From contig CM031857.1 in NCBI GenBank assembly GCA_018697195.1, positions 66,068,607 through 66,132,606 on the forward strand: 64,000 nt of DNA, written 5' to 3'. Under the pieces are notes generated by a model that ran no database searches, was not told where the DNA came from, and worked only from the letters and a program-made list of their open reading frames with translations. Below are positions 49,723 to 62,127 of the stretch, piece after piece. The DNA comes from Certhia americana (taxonomy: Eukaryota > Chordata > Aves > Passeriformes > Certhiidae). The translations under genes and the position numbers were made by a program. Each line of letters begins with the position of its first letter. Positions within the stretch are counted from its first letter, which is position 1.

Positions 49723-52700
49723 GAAAAAGAAGAAGCACAAGACAAAGTTCACGGTATTTGTCTAATTTTCATAGCTCATTACAGACGTTATGCAAAACTG
49801 TGAGCTTCCAAGAGCAAGTACTATTTCTGCCCAGAAAATGTACAAACTCTGTATTTTAAAAGAGTAAGTTGCAAGGTCTTCTGTAGTATAAATTTCAGTT
49901 ATTTACATTTGACTGAGGCTATGAGTTTAACAAAAACCTAAACACCTACAAAAACAACACAAGTCTATCTAAACTCAATACCCACAGCTTTCAATTATTC
50001 TATTCTGAAATATCATCTTATTTAATTACATTTCCTTAGTCTCCATTTCCTCTTCTGTAAAAAAGAGAGAAATTACTCAAATTGATCCCAATGTGTTTAA
50101 CATTTGATATAGGCTGTGAAGGAATTGTTGCAAGCATAGCCTTATGTTATTGGATCATCCTGGGACACTTACCCGCTTGTAACTGCAGAACACTGCTGAC
50201 AAAACACCTAATTTTCAGCCACTGAACAAGCACTTTACTGTCTAAGTCCTGAGAATATCAAACCAGTAATCACATAATTCATGACAAAAACGCACTTTTA
50301 GCCTATATGTCAGGTGTTGTAGTTCTACCAGAATTGTGTAGAACCTATAACAATCCTATTCCTATAAAAAAGAATAATTAAACCACCACCAGCAGCACTA
50401 CCACCAGCTGCTGCTATGTTTCAAGAGAAAGGGTGATCCGTGTATTTGAATACTGAAAATTACCACCACAAAAGCCCACATTCAGCGTCTTCACATTTAT
50501 AGGTGTGCCAAAACTTCACAGATCCCTTTGGTCAGCACCTTCAAAGTTCTGTTCACTTCAAAGTTCTACAGCTATGTACACATGTGGAAAGTACCTCAGC
50601 CTTTGTGGAGCAGAGCAGCTTGCTGCTTGTTCATTCTATTGCCCATGCCACAGCCAAACCTCAATCAATACAATTCCTCAGGTGTGCTGGGTGGCATTTT
50701 GTGCCCTTATGGGTGCTAAATGGGCTGCTGCTTTCTTCTCAACCCCTAAACGAGAAGACAGAGATTTTACTCTCCTTACTCATAATTCCTTGCCTCTTTG
50801 TTTTTAGGAGCACATAGTTTATGGAATGCAGCCTTACTTACCTGCAGAAGATCAGTGTACACAAACTCTGTGTATTTATTGTAAGAACAAAGTATAAAAA
50901 CAGCCCCACTGAATATGACCATACATCCTTATAGTGCAATATCCTGTCATAGACAGTGGCCAATAAAAAATATTCTGGAAGAAAACTGTAAAGAACAGGG
51001 TAACCATTCATGGTGACAGACAGGAGAAAGGTCTTTTGTGTACTGCTGGAAAGTACTAGGGGTTTTTATTCGATAAGTACAGGCATTGTGAAGTTCATTG
51101 GGGAAGAAGGTAACAAAAAATAATCAAATCAGAAAGCAAAAATTGTAAGTGCTTTATTAATTTTAGGCAGTGCACTTAGGAAAGACTATAGGGCAAAAGC
51201 AAGTGTGCATGATGGCTGTGGTGAGGCCCAGTCCCCTTCTGAAAATATTTTCCCTCTCTGGAGCCCTTCTTCAACTAGCATGCAGTGTTCAGCATCAACC
51301 ATGTGGTGCTCAAGATCTTCTCTAAAAGGACAGACTATGTGCAGGGCACAGTTTGAGGTTTGTTTGGGATTTTTATCTTTGGATTTAAAAGCTGCATCAC
51401 TTCAGTATGTCTTCATGTATATATATCCTCTTTAAGTTCAAAAATCAATCACTGCTGAAGCCAATACAATACCCAAGGCCTGAAATGTTAAAAACTAAAG
51501 ATTTTTCAGTTGTTCAAAACAGTTTGAGTGCTCAGAGTGCAAAATCTTTTTCAGTGTTTCTTTGATTAGACTTTGGTTTATTTATTATTTCAGTAATTTA
51601 ATAATACATGCATTGTTCCTGTCCCATGGAATAAATGTCTTGTTCAAAAGAAAATCCAGTTGAAGTGGCTACCTGCAGCTAGCTATGCATATCACAAGTG
51701 TACGTGTTTCCAAGACAAAAATTTAAACTCCTTTAGTGTACAGCTGATTAATGGCAAGCAAGTACTACTTTGTTTAGGAGAAGCTACTTTGATGTAGCTA
51801 GAAATTTCTTAACTAGACAAAGAAACCAGCTTTTGTATTTCTTACAGCATTTGCTTTTCATGGATTCCTTCCCAGTAGCATGGTTTTAGATTTATGGGAT
51901 ACTTAATATCTTTGCTTTACATTCCAGAAACAGAAAGATGATATAAAACAGAGATTAAGATATCAAAAACATTTCTTTTTGCTTTTTTTTTTTTTTGCAT
52001 AAACAACAACAGTTGAGAATTTAGTGCAAATTGCAGTTGATTGCAGCAGATTTTTACAGTATTTGTTTTTTAATTGCTTTGAACACCAGAGATTTATAAA
52101 TGATATCTCCATCGGGTCAGGGACTCTTCCAATGTAGTATAGTAAATTTTTATTTAGCAGGCTAACCTCTACTAGTGTTATTTATTATCACAGTTCCTTT
52201 GACTCAGGATAATTTTAAGATGCAGTTGAGCATAGCTGAAACAGCAGAGCACTTCAGCCAGAAAAAGTGCATTACCAAGTCACTGGTGTATGATGGAAAG
52301 CTTAGCTGAGTGTGTCTGCTGCACACAATGCACAATGCAGATGCTTGCCCAAGTTTTAAGAAGTGCAGCCAGACTGACATCCTTCTGCTGCTCTCTGGAG
52401 CTCAGGGCAAGCATGGGGTATGGCTTTGCTGTCTTGTATCATGAAGACAGGCCCCAGAGGCAAAGGGATTAGCAAGTTGCATCTGTGCATAGGAGTGTGA
52501 GAAATACCACAGAGGCAGAGGAGATACAGAAAAACCAGAAAAGCTGCCAGAAACAGCACTGGGAAATGGTTGGTAAAAGAGGCTCAGGACATGGTGCAGA
52601 CCTGCTTCCCTTATCTCAATCTTCCTGAGTGTAGGAAACAGCAGCTTGAGAATTTGCCACAAAGAGGAGTGAAATAGGAATGTGTAAAAAAGGTGGTTGT

Positions 52701-53019
52701 GTCTATCACTAATTCCTCATGAAGTGCAAAGAAGTGGCAAAGTTTCTACAACTGTTTCATTGATGGGGTCAACATTTTGCAGGGGAATTACAAGGATGGC
52801 ATAAAGAGAAACTGGCCTCTTAGTTCAGCTTAAGCTGCTCCTGTTAGTTGTATTTTTGAGAATTTTGTCAAAGAAAATGTCACCAATTATCTCCTATTTA
52901 ACTACTGACATTACTTTAAACTTTTACCTAACCATCATAATGGAGTTACCCATTTCAGTTATTCATTTTGACACCAGTTTTAGAGGACATTAATGCAATG
53001 GAGACAGGTAGAATAAAAC

Positions 53020-53190
53020 ATGCATGCCGAGACGATTAGATCAGTGCTCAGCTCCATGAACTGCACTGTGGTTGTTCTGGTAATTAATCTTACCGTAAAC
53101 CAAATTACCATGCATGTGTTCCTCAGTCAGGCCTGTGTGCAGCCTGTGATGCCAGTTTTGCCTCTGGACAGTGGCCTGGTCATGTTGCAG
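53020..53190 (+). other. Possible first coding exon with ideal splice donor
   Basis: An ATG at 53020, preceded by an in-frame TAA at 53014-53016, opens a frame of exactly 57 codons up to TTGCAG|GTAAGTCTT at 53190/53191, a perfect consensus 5' splice site in phase 0. The peptide has a hydrophobic stretch (NCTVVVLVINLTVNQITMHV) that could be a membrane segment. The start context is poor, there is no promoter-like or CpG-rich sequence upstream, and I do not recognise the protein. It may be a noncoding-RNA exon or a coincidence. Confidence 0.18.
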
Positions 53191-56100
53191 GTAAGTCTTA
53201 GGGAGTTGGATAAGCTTCACCTGGAAGCCTGTCTAAGTATCCACCGTAGATCAGTTTGGATTTGCTGGAGTTACAAGGAGTGCTAGAACCTCTTCAGTCT
53301 TCCACAATGACACTTTGAATTCTCTCCTTAGCTGTGGTGGAGTGGTCAGAGAGAGCAAGTGATCTCCCACTGCCTTCTCTACCAGAGCAATGCTCAGCTC
53401 TCTCTCTGCAGTGCACACTCACCTCTGCACAACATGCTCCTGATCAGTATCCACCTGGAGTTCAAAGGGTGCAGGAGCAAACAGAGACTCTATATGGGGG
53501 CTAAAAGCCATTGATCATTAGTGGATGTCTCTCCTCCTAATGAGCTGTTATACTCTCCAAAAGACCAGCTTGTGTTAAAGGAAATGCTTTAGGAGAAAGC
53601 GATCTAATAGTGCCTCTGGCTAAGCAGCACCATAAGACCAACTGCTAGATCTATTAAAAAGGGTAGTCTAAGCCTTTTCTTTGGAAAGCCAGTCTGTCAT
53701 TAGAAATGGAAGCAGAGAGGGATTGAAAGGCAGTCACATTATGGGAAAGCCAAATCTTTCTCCCTTATTACTAAATTAAGTCATGCCCTTCATTTACTTC
53801 CCTCCACACTTGCTGATTTGGTGTAAGGAAGGGATACCACATTCTTGTCTGCAGCCTCCAGGGCTTGGACTGCTCATTCCTTCCACTGGCCTTGGCAGTC
53901 AGGTGGTATTTGTCTCACTGACCATTAATCACCTAAAAATTAAAGACCAAATCTAAATAATTTATCTTGGCTCTCTGCAGTCAATGGAAATAATTAGATG
54001 CCTACAAAGGGCAGCTCATCTACCTATCTTAGACAATTATAGTGGAATAAGATGAATTGCAACTTCCCATTGACTTCCCCAGAGAGAATCAAGGTGACAA
54101 GTTTAGATAAGACAATTCATTTTCAGATGGCAAAAATAAGGAGAGGAATCTCACCCCACCAGAGTCATGGCCTCCAGCAAACCATATATTTTCTAAAAAA
54201 ATGCACTTTCTGTTGTCAGTGACATTATTTGTTTCTTTTCCTGGTGTAAGTCAGATGAAGTCAGAGTCACTGGTATCCCAGCCAAGCTATGCAGGATGAA
54301 CATACAGTAGGCCAGAACATGTCCTTCACATTAATATCTTTTTTAATTATATCTTTTCTATGGTCTTTCTTATGTGTAACAGTGTAGCAATTTCCAAATA
54401 TATGCTTTGAAATGATTATTTTTGTTACTGTTCAGTTTTTCTGTCACAAATCTTACATAGCATAAAAGTGGATGTACAAGCATATATTAATATAAATGTA
54501 TATATACAACAATAAAAGACGTGCCTTCTGCAAACGCTTTTCTGTATTTGCAGTAGAAGTGGCTACACAAGCAGTAATATGAGCTGAAACTATAAAAGTT
54601 AATGATTGTTTCTTTGTCAGCAAAAAACCCAAAAATCAGTTAGCAAAAGCTGATTTTTTTATAAATTAACTTTATTAATAGTAACCTGCACACTATTTGA
54701 GTGGGGGTGTTGCTGGAATAATGATTGAGAGTGGAAAAGAAAAGGTGCTGGTAGATAAGGAATGTTTTGCTTTAGGATGGTTAGAAATACAGCCAGAAAG
54801 AAGAAAAGTAATTCTACGCAAAATGCTGGCTCAGTTTTCTGATGTTAAAATTGCCAGTAATTCCCCATTTCAAGATCTGTAATGCCAAAAGGACAGAGCT
54901 TCCTAGAAGTGAATGTCTAACAGTACAGATAATATGTATTGCTTTGCTCTTTTTGATGTTTGCCAGATTTTCAACAGTACTTGAAAGGCCAAGCAGGATT
55001 TTTAGATTAGCAGGGCCAAGATAAGGTTTGGAAATGCCATCATTTTCGATTTTTTTTTTTTTTTAACCACTGGGTAAGTGGATAAGTTGACTTGAGGGTA
55101 CTTTTCTTGCATGAGGTTTTTGTAGTGGCAACCACATAGGATTGGGATTTGAGAAGCTTTCAGGAACTTAGGAGCAAAAGATAAACTGGAGAGAAATCCC
55201 CACTCCCATTTCCCTGGGCAGCATATGACGTATTATTAAATGACTACTGCTTTCTAAACAGGATTATACTTAATTGTGATTAATCAGTTTCCATCACCTC
55301 CGTGTCAGAATTCTGTCAAGCCCACAAAATTTTATTTCATGAATGAAGTTTAAAAATTCAGGCACAATTTATCTGTTCATTATTGATTAAGGGACCATTC
55401 AGAACCAATCTTTTCATATTTTGACACAATAATGGTTTGTGATGTAATTCTATGCTCAGGAATTTTTACATGATGGCAGGTATTGTCCAGGAACTCATCA
55501 TTATATGTGTTTTTATGATATATTTTTGAAAGCTCATATAAAACTATAGTCACTTGTGCAAATTCACATTGCACAAGTTACACTTCTGATGAGGGATGGA
55601 AGACAAAAAAAGAACACACATTTTTCATAAGAGGCTGGAGATCAGTGACTCATCTTGGAATATTCTACAGATGAACTGAAATCCTTCTGCTTTAAAATAT
55701 ATATAACAACAGCTCTTTCCAGTTACATGGCTGCACACAAAATAGATTGGGTTTCTTCTCTTTCAGCTGCTGAGTTTTGTACTGTACAGCATAGCGGCAA
55801 TCCACACGTTAGTAATAAACGGAATTTAATCTACACGCTATAGGAATTCTGGGAGAGATCCTATATTTAGGCTGTACTCCACTTTCCATTACAAAAGATT
55901 ATTGTGACCTTTTTATGAGAAGCTATAATGCCTCCTTTGTATATAGTAGACTTTGACTTTTGGCAAGGGAAACAAATGCCTTTTCTGGAGAACTGGCTGG
56001 CTTTTACACTACTAACATTTCCCACTTTCCTCTTGACTGAGCTCCTCAGGAATAAGTTGGCTGCACAGCAAAGCAGCAACAAGCTACACAGCCCCATCTA

Positions 56101-56696
56101 AAGCTGGGCTGGTGCCACCAGTGATGCAGCAGCAGTCTGGGCTGCACCGGGAATGCCTGGGAACTGCTGGTGGGAGGGGACCCAGGCTGCAGCCCTACTC
56201 CTTACCCAACACGTGCTCACCCTTCGGCCTGCCCAGCCTCTGACCAGCAATGCCACATGGACAGCTCTGGAGCAGAAGGAAGGATATGGCTAACAGTGCC
56301 AATTATTGATTTTCACAAATTTTTCTACTGGTTTAGAACATTTTGTGATGGCCGACAGCAGGGATTGAAACCTTAACCAATAAAAATTTGGGAGTCAGGT
56401 TCTCAGTTTTGTAAAACAACAGCCACTCATATGAAGCCAAAAATCACCCAAATTAAAGATATTCAGCCAGAGTTTGACATGTGACTGAGCAAATCACTAA
56501 CTCTAGGAAGAGCATTATTTAAGATTACTGACACAGTAATCTACAGTTAGTTCACTGGAACATAATGAAGCAATAAAGCTAAATGACTGTGTGCATGTGT
56601 AGTTACATATCTGAGCCCTCTGCAAGTAATATATATGATAACAGTACAATGCGTTCAAACCCAAAATCTCACTGTCCTTTAGGAGTCCGCATTGAT

Positions 56697-56824
56697 GGAT
56701 CCTCACAACAGCCTTGGGAGGGAGGGCAGGTCTGTTACCCTAAAATTACAGGAGAGGAAAGAGAAGCACCAACAGTTCAAGTGGCTTGTGCAAGGTCCAA
56801 GCCAGGAACAGGAGCCAGGAAGCA
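56697..56824 (+). mobile_element. MIR-like core-SINE fragment
   Basis: The block reads through recognisable MIR phrases in order: GGATCCTCACAACAGCC, an AGGCAGGT-like phrase, ATTACAGGAGAGGAAA, GAGAAGCACC, AGTTCAAGTGGCTTGTGCAA, GGTCCAAGCCAGGA. These correspond to the central and 3' part of the MIR/core-SINE consensus, plus orientation. The tRNA-derived head is not discernible. It is strongly diverged, as expected for an element that dates from early amniotes. It contributes part of a chance frame at 56583-56918. Confidence 0.75.
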
Positions 56825-57080
56825 AATGTACTTTGATTTAGGGCGGGTGTGCCTCCAAGTGATTACAATTCATGTTGCTCCTGCCTACGCCTGGGGTGCT
56901 TGGCTCCATGTTTTCTGATCCCGACTGGGGCTAAACCGCAAGACCATTCTTTGACATTTGAATGATAAAGAACAACAAGAGGAAAGACTTTCTGGTGGTT
57001 AGGGTGCTAGCCAAAGCCTTTGCAAGATCTGGGTCTAACAACATTATTCCATGCAGTTCCTGGCAGAAGTCCTCAAGACC

Positions 57081-57122
57081 TCGATGATCTTAGAGGTCTT
57101 TTCCAACCTTAACGATTTTATG
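57081..57122 (+). mobile_element. Short CR1 3'-end fragment, plus strand
   Basis: GATGATCTTAGAGGTCTTTT, then CCAACCTTAACGATTTTATG: the last about 40 bp of a CR1 element with its terminal ATT-TATG octamer. Only the extreme 3' end is kept. Confidence 0.85.
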
Positions 57123-58323
57123 TAGGTGCCTCGGCTGGGACTAATGGCAAGCATGCACTGGGTCCCAGGTGCCTGCCTAGGCAGCACTCTAAATCCTGCT
57201 ACAACAGCCTCCTGGGTGAATGCCTAGAGATGTTTGGTTTTTGGTCAGACCCAGAGTTACTCGAGAGAAAGTCTGTTTGCTCCCCCACTTCTGGGCTTCC
57301 CTGCCCCTGCGGCTGCTGTGGCTCCTATGTCACTGTGTCTGTCGGTGCATGGAATATATGTTCAGTATGGGCACTATGTAATTCCAGGCGTAGCATGGTT
57401 TGAATGTCAGACAGCAAGTTGCTCGAGTGCAGAGATATATACAGGGAGGCAAAAGGGAGGAGACATTCTATTTACTTATTATTTTCTTGGTTGCTGAAGA
57501 AAGTGCTGTTTGCTAATTAATAGCACAGTTCTGTGCCATATTTCACAACTTCCCTGTATTTATTTTCATGATGAGTTCTTTGAATTACATCCTAGCTTCA
57601 GTACACATTAACTTCCTAGTGTGCCTCTTTCCTGTACTTACTTTGGTAAAGCATATGACTGGGGAAAAACTCCACAAAACAACCCATTAAAATTACTGTC
57701 AAATCCATATGGAATAGATTAGGTTCTTAACCCAAATTATAATGAAGTTTCAAGTATAGGCATGATTGAAAAGCTAACAAGAAGCTAGGAGATTCATTTT
57801 GAGGAGATTTGATACCCATCTGAATGGCAACTTGGCTTTCAACCACAATTTGGTTTTGGAATCCATTGAAGTTCTTGTAAATTTCAATAAGATTGTGTTT
57901 TAGTCTTTGCATTTGACCCACACTGAGCAGTGACACAATTATATGCTTCAGGGCACATTACAATTCAGAATAGAATGGAGTATTTGTGACATACAAAGAG
58001 AAAATGATGGTATCAAAGGGTACTGAAATTTGTCTATTGTCTTTACAGTTACATAAATTTAGAGAAAAAAATGTTCACATATGTAAATGCTAAGAAATGG
58101 ATTAGCATGTAGGAAGGACCCACTGTGAAAATGTAGATTATGCTATTTGTATCACCTTGACTTTATTCCGTGCAAAGAACTACTGATATACTTTCCCCTG
58201 CAAGAAATAAAATAACATTGCTTCTTCTTTGGTGTGAGATTTTGCATGTTTGAAAATTTGGTGTGAATTTTTATGCTTCATAATCACATCTGAACGTACT
58301 AAAATTTCTGTGATGCAAAAATT
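57123..58323. other. Noncoding stretch between two CR1 fragments
   Basis: No gene recognised. The first 250 bp are G+C richer (57130-57350), with no CpG enrichment; the remainder is AT-rich unique sequence. Confidence 0.55.
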
Positions 58324-58480
58324 ACTTCCATCCCTGGAAGTGTTCAAGGCCAAGTTGGATGGGGCCCAGAGGAACCTGCTGTAATAGGTGTCATGCCTTG
58401 CCCATGGTGGGGGAGGAGCTCCATGATTTTAAAAGTCCCTTCCAACCCAAAGCATTCTATGGTTCTGTGATTCTATGATA
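58324..58480 (+). mobile_element. CR1 LINE 3' fragment, plus strand
   Basis: Begins with the end of the CR1 reverse-transcriptase frame (CTTCCATCCCTGGAAGTGTT, readable as LPSLEVFKAKLDGA) and passes through ACCTGCTGTAATAGGTGTC, CATGGTGGGGGAGGAGCTCC and TCCCTTCCAACCCAAAGCAT, ending in two to three ATTCTATGrTTCTGTG octamers at 58453-58480. About 157 bp long and 5'-truncated. Its 3' end is well preserved, so it may be younger than the other copies here. Confidence 0.97.
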
Positions 58481-61170
58481 CCCTGACTGATGCTCCTTTG
58501 TTTGTGTCACACAGAAATATTAAATCTCCCCTGGCTCTGTGTGGGATGAAATGATTGATGCAGTCCATCTAGGTAATGCATATTGTTTCTGGAATACACA
58601 CACTCATGGTAATTGCCTGCAGTTGTTATGCCAGATTTGAGGATGTATGTTAGAAATATACGCACTAGAACAGAGCTCTTTCAAAATAGGTCCTGAAGTC
58701 AGGGAAGTAGTTTCTGTATGTGCTTTGCTGCAGGATGAATATAAATAGAGTAGTGCTCAAAACATCCATGCAATGAAATTCTTTGGAAAGGATGAATTTT
58801 ATGTATAAGTTTCTATAAGGCACTGAAATATGCCTATTTCAGCTTGTTGTGTATATTTGCAATACATAACAAGAGCCAGGGCATTTTTATTTTAAGACTT
58901 CAAAACATTTTATATAACATGTTTACATTGTCATTCCAGCAAAGTCATCATCAGAAAAGAACATCATGAGCTTTATACATAAATCATATTTCAAATGTAT
59001 TTATTTGATAAACGATACATGCATGTAAGTTTGACAGAGGTGCAATTGTTTGCACTTTGCTGCTGGCCCAATTGGTGAGTATTTTGCTATCCCTCTTTTT
59101 ATCCCTTTTATCCCTATATTTTGCTATCCTATAATTATCCCTTTGTGCTAATTATTACATTGTGTTGCAGTACTGAAGGGAAAGACATGCTGATACTGAG
59201 ACCTTTACTGAAGAAGTGTAGTGCTATGGAAAAGCAATTCTTAAGGAAACCTCCAGCTTTTCTCAGAATGGGTGCTTAAAGGTGCACATCCTTTGTGGAT
59301 ACTGCTACCAGTGCTCCCAACATTTCCCTTGCATACCAGATCATAACTAAAGAACATTAGTTTTACTTCCATATCTGATCAAAGCCATGTATGCCATACA
59401 CTTAGGCCAGTTGTTGCAAGAGAACAATTAAGATGGCCTGTGGCAATTTGCTTTTTTTTTCTGGAAGACTTTCACACAACCCAAGGCACATCAATGCCAC
59501 AAATTAATTCCATATATGCTAAGAGAATTCTTGAAAATTCAGAGGACAATTTCTGTAGACTCTGACAGTGAGGTGTTCTTAGATGCCAAAAGACCGGTTC
59601 ATAAGAGTGAGGGGAGAAAAATTAAATCCTCCTATTCCTGTAATAACTGGAGTTCAGCTGTCAAAAAACAAGGTCCATGTGTGTAAACTTCTATAATGGC
59701 AGTTATGTGAATATTTACGTGGGGATAAAAACCAATTAAAATAAAATTACACCTTGCATCTGGGAAAGACTGAAAAAAATACGTTCCAGAGTCCTCTAAA
59801 TGATATCCTGACTCAGAGTATTATTTATAGCATAATAATGAGGTAGAAAGGAAGAAAAACCTAAAATGAAAATCAGCTATAATAACTCACTGAACTCCTA
59901 ATGCTTTCTGCTTGTCCCTTGGCTGGGGAATCTTCCTTCTAAAAGCTGCTGCATCAGGTCCTACACATGTCCAGCTATTTTTAGGCTTGCAACAGGCTGT
60001 TTACAGGGGATTTGAAGTCTGGCAATCCAGATACTCTAGACACAGTTGGAATGCTCACGCCTCTCCACAGGTTACATTTGGAATTACAAACTGCGATGTG
60101 GCTCTGTCATTCAAACCTTATAGTGTCTGGCATTGGGTATCAAAAAAAATCGTAATGAAATAGATCACAGTGGTTTTAATTAAAATTACTTGCTGCCAAA
60201 AATATTCATGGACAATTTGTTGGCCAGTGGGCAAGGAAAAAGTTTTTGGTGAGCTCCCGTTTAAAGACTAGCATTTTGGTTCAGTCAGGAATCATGGAGG
60301 TAATGGGATTTTTGGTTTGTTTTTGGTTTTTTTTTTTAAATTTGGCAGCATATCTTCCTTTTAAAATAGTATGTCAGACATTCATATCCAGTATTTACCA
60401 GACATTTCTTGAAAACTGGTATTTCATCTCTCCTCAAGCATGGATTCCAGCAAATTTCTCATTCTCCATTACATGTAATATTATACCCATCCACATGACC
60501 AGTGTATATGAACTGACAAGATCAGCATAACAAGACATTTTAAGTTCTCAGATACTCTTCACCACTATATCTCTACAAGCTTTTCAAATAAAACATCTCC
60601 ACTATTTTGAAATAACTTTTAAAATTAATTATAAATTGTTTGTGACATTAAATTCATACAACTTCAAATTGTTCAAAGCATTTTATAGATGTGTTTTCTT
60701 TTTTTTAGTAACATTCATTGTATGATTCTGTGATTTATTGTAAATTTTTACAAGTCATCAAAATAAATTATTTTTTGACCTTTTTCACTTTTCAGCATTT
60801 TCATGTTGTGGGAGTAGAATTTTTAGGGCATCCTGTCAGTTCCAATTTGCATTTACTTGTGTCATGTAGACCACTATGCCTTTAGCATTTGTAGGTGCAA
60901 TTTGCTTCAGTAGTCATAGGAGTAAAGACTACTTTACAGTGAAAGAATTCGGTGTCAGTTGTTTCTGTTGAATTTTCACCCAGAAACAAGAAGCAGATGT
61001 GATGTTATTGTTACCTGTCAAATACTCTACCTTGAATTCTGTCATCACAGTTTGATATAAATTGTAAGCTGGAAACAAATGGAAGGTTTCTGTTGATTTT
61101 AGAGAGACCTGAGAAACTTGTTTGTGTACTTGGTTCCAAAATGCTGAAATTTGAAGCCTTAAGCCTTAAA
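58481..61170. other. AT-rich noncoding stretch
   Basis: No gene recognised. The interval 59091-59146 contains five degenerate copies of a TATCCCTTTT-like word. The remainder appears unique, with many short frames on both strands that show no coding character. Confidence 0.55.
59091..59146. repeat. Cryptic repeat of TATCCCT words
   Basis: TTTTGCTATCC occurs twice and TATCCC five times within 56 bases, with variable spacing. Slippage-type cryptic repetition. Confidence 0.75.
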
Positions 61171-61225
61171 GAGAGGTCAATGGGAATTTAGCATCTGAAT
61201 GTCTTTGAGGATCTGGGCTTTGGTG
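61171..61225. repeat. Decayed ancient repeat fragment
   Basis: GTCAATGGGAATTTAGCATC followed by TGAATGTCTTTGAGGATCTG and GGC. This closely follows a phrase (caatgggaattt-agg-cctaaatacctttgaggatctgggcc) that I know from old repeats in bird and reptile genomes. Family name not certain. Confidence 0.5.
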
Positions 61226-61725
61226 TTGTAAAAGTGGAGTTTTTTATTCCAAAGGTAAGCCCGAGGCCACTGTACTGATTTACAGATAGCTCCTTAACAG
61301 CTCTCATCTTAAAGCCAATTATGCCCTGTGAATGCCAGAACACAGCTTTAAGGTCCAGCAGCACTTAGCACTGTTCAGAAATGTTGGTATTTTTACTCGG
61401 TTTCTAAAACAGCACCTCAGTTGGAGGCAGGGGGTAGGAAGGCAGCACATGTACTTTGCTTTGTTTTCCCTCCAACTTGAACTCTGTGTTGTGAAACACA
61501 ATCAGTCTGGTCATGGACTACACAGCTGAGCTTTCCTTAGAGGCAGGAACATTCCTCTGAAGGCAACAAGCATGTAAGATGATGTAAGGGGGTTTCTGAC
61601 CCCCGTGGGTAATACTGGCAGACAAAATGAGGCCTAAGAAGTGCATTTACCTTTTCTGACTTTCCAGAAAGCCAAGAGGAAAAGTCTAATGGAACAAAGT
61701 CCGTAGTTGAAGGACACAAATAGTT
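61226..61725. other. Noncoding stretch
   Basis: No gene recognised. CCAAAG|GTAAGCCC at 61252 is a good splice-donor pattern, but nothing coding-like ends there. Confidence 0.5.
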
Positions 61726-62127
61726 TTAACGTGCAAGCACTTGTACAATATTGCTATCTCTTAGATACTCTTCTGCTGAGTATGAAAGACATCTGTGTCT
61801 ACAGTGAAAAAGGTAAAAATAACATCTTCTGCTAAGTGAGCTGCTCCATCCCCACCACACATCTCTGACAGGGAACTTGTTGTCTTGTGTAGCCTCGTGC
61901 AATAACTTCAGCTTCTGCAGCTGCCCCTCTGTCATCCTCTGTGCCTCCTTCCCCAGGTACTCATAACACGTAGCTCATGCATGAGCTAACTACCCAAGTA
62001 TTTTGTCAGCTTTTTGATCAGCCTTTGCACCTTGCCCAAAGTTCTCTGTTGTCACAGCTACATTTCTAGCTTTGCCTGAACTAATGAGCAGCTCTGGTAT
62101 GTTTACCTGAGGTTTATCCCCTGAGAC
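61726..62127 (-). pseudogene. Possible broken coding fragment, minus strand, unrecognised
   Basis: On the minus strand, one frame from 62127 to 61726 is open for 133 codons except for two stops, five codons apart, at codons 46 and 51. The translation looks like a real soluble protein: first segment VNIPELLISSGKARNVAVTT and continuing NFGQGAKADQKADKILG, then after the stops ATCYEYLGKEAQRMTEGQLQ and KLKLLHEATQDNKFPVRDV. It is rich in Lys, Glu, Gln and Ala with alternating hydrophobic residues, as in helical domains. The last 46 codons (61726-61863) look less protein-like. Upstream of 62127 the sequence is AT-rich and not coding-like. I do not recognise the family. A decayed exon or a piece of a processed pseudogene is possible; two stops in 402 bases of moderate G+C could also be chance. 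Confidence 0.3.

Larger units (their letters stand above)
41776..56696. other. Long noncoding stretch, no gene recognised
   Basis: The longest frame of the window (43381-43794, 137 codons, plus strand) lies here. It has no domain I recognise and no exon-like borders. Items I can support are the 25-bp tandem duplication at 44731-44780, TA-rich repeats near 46750-46790, an old repeat near 47740-47860, poly(T) and poly(A) tracts at 49478-49509 and 49702-49722, and a candidate first exon ending at 53190. The block 47490-47700 looks like a conserved noncoding element. From about 56000 to 56270 the sequence is locally GC-rich without CpG enrichment. Confidence 0.55.

Noticed and set aside
55867..56097. 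76-codon minus-strand frame starting with a signal-peptide-like MGLCSLLLLCCAANLF
   Set aside because: Attractive start, but no cleavage-site context, cysteine framework or homology that I recognise follows, and a leucine-rich start is common by chance.
56583..56918. 111-codon plus-strand frame
   Set aside because: Runs through the MIR-like element and shows no independent coding evidence.
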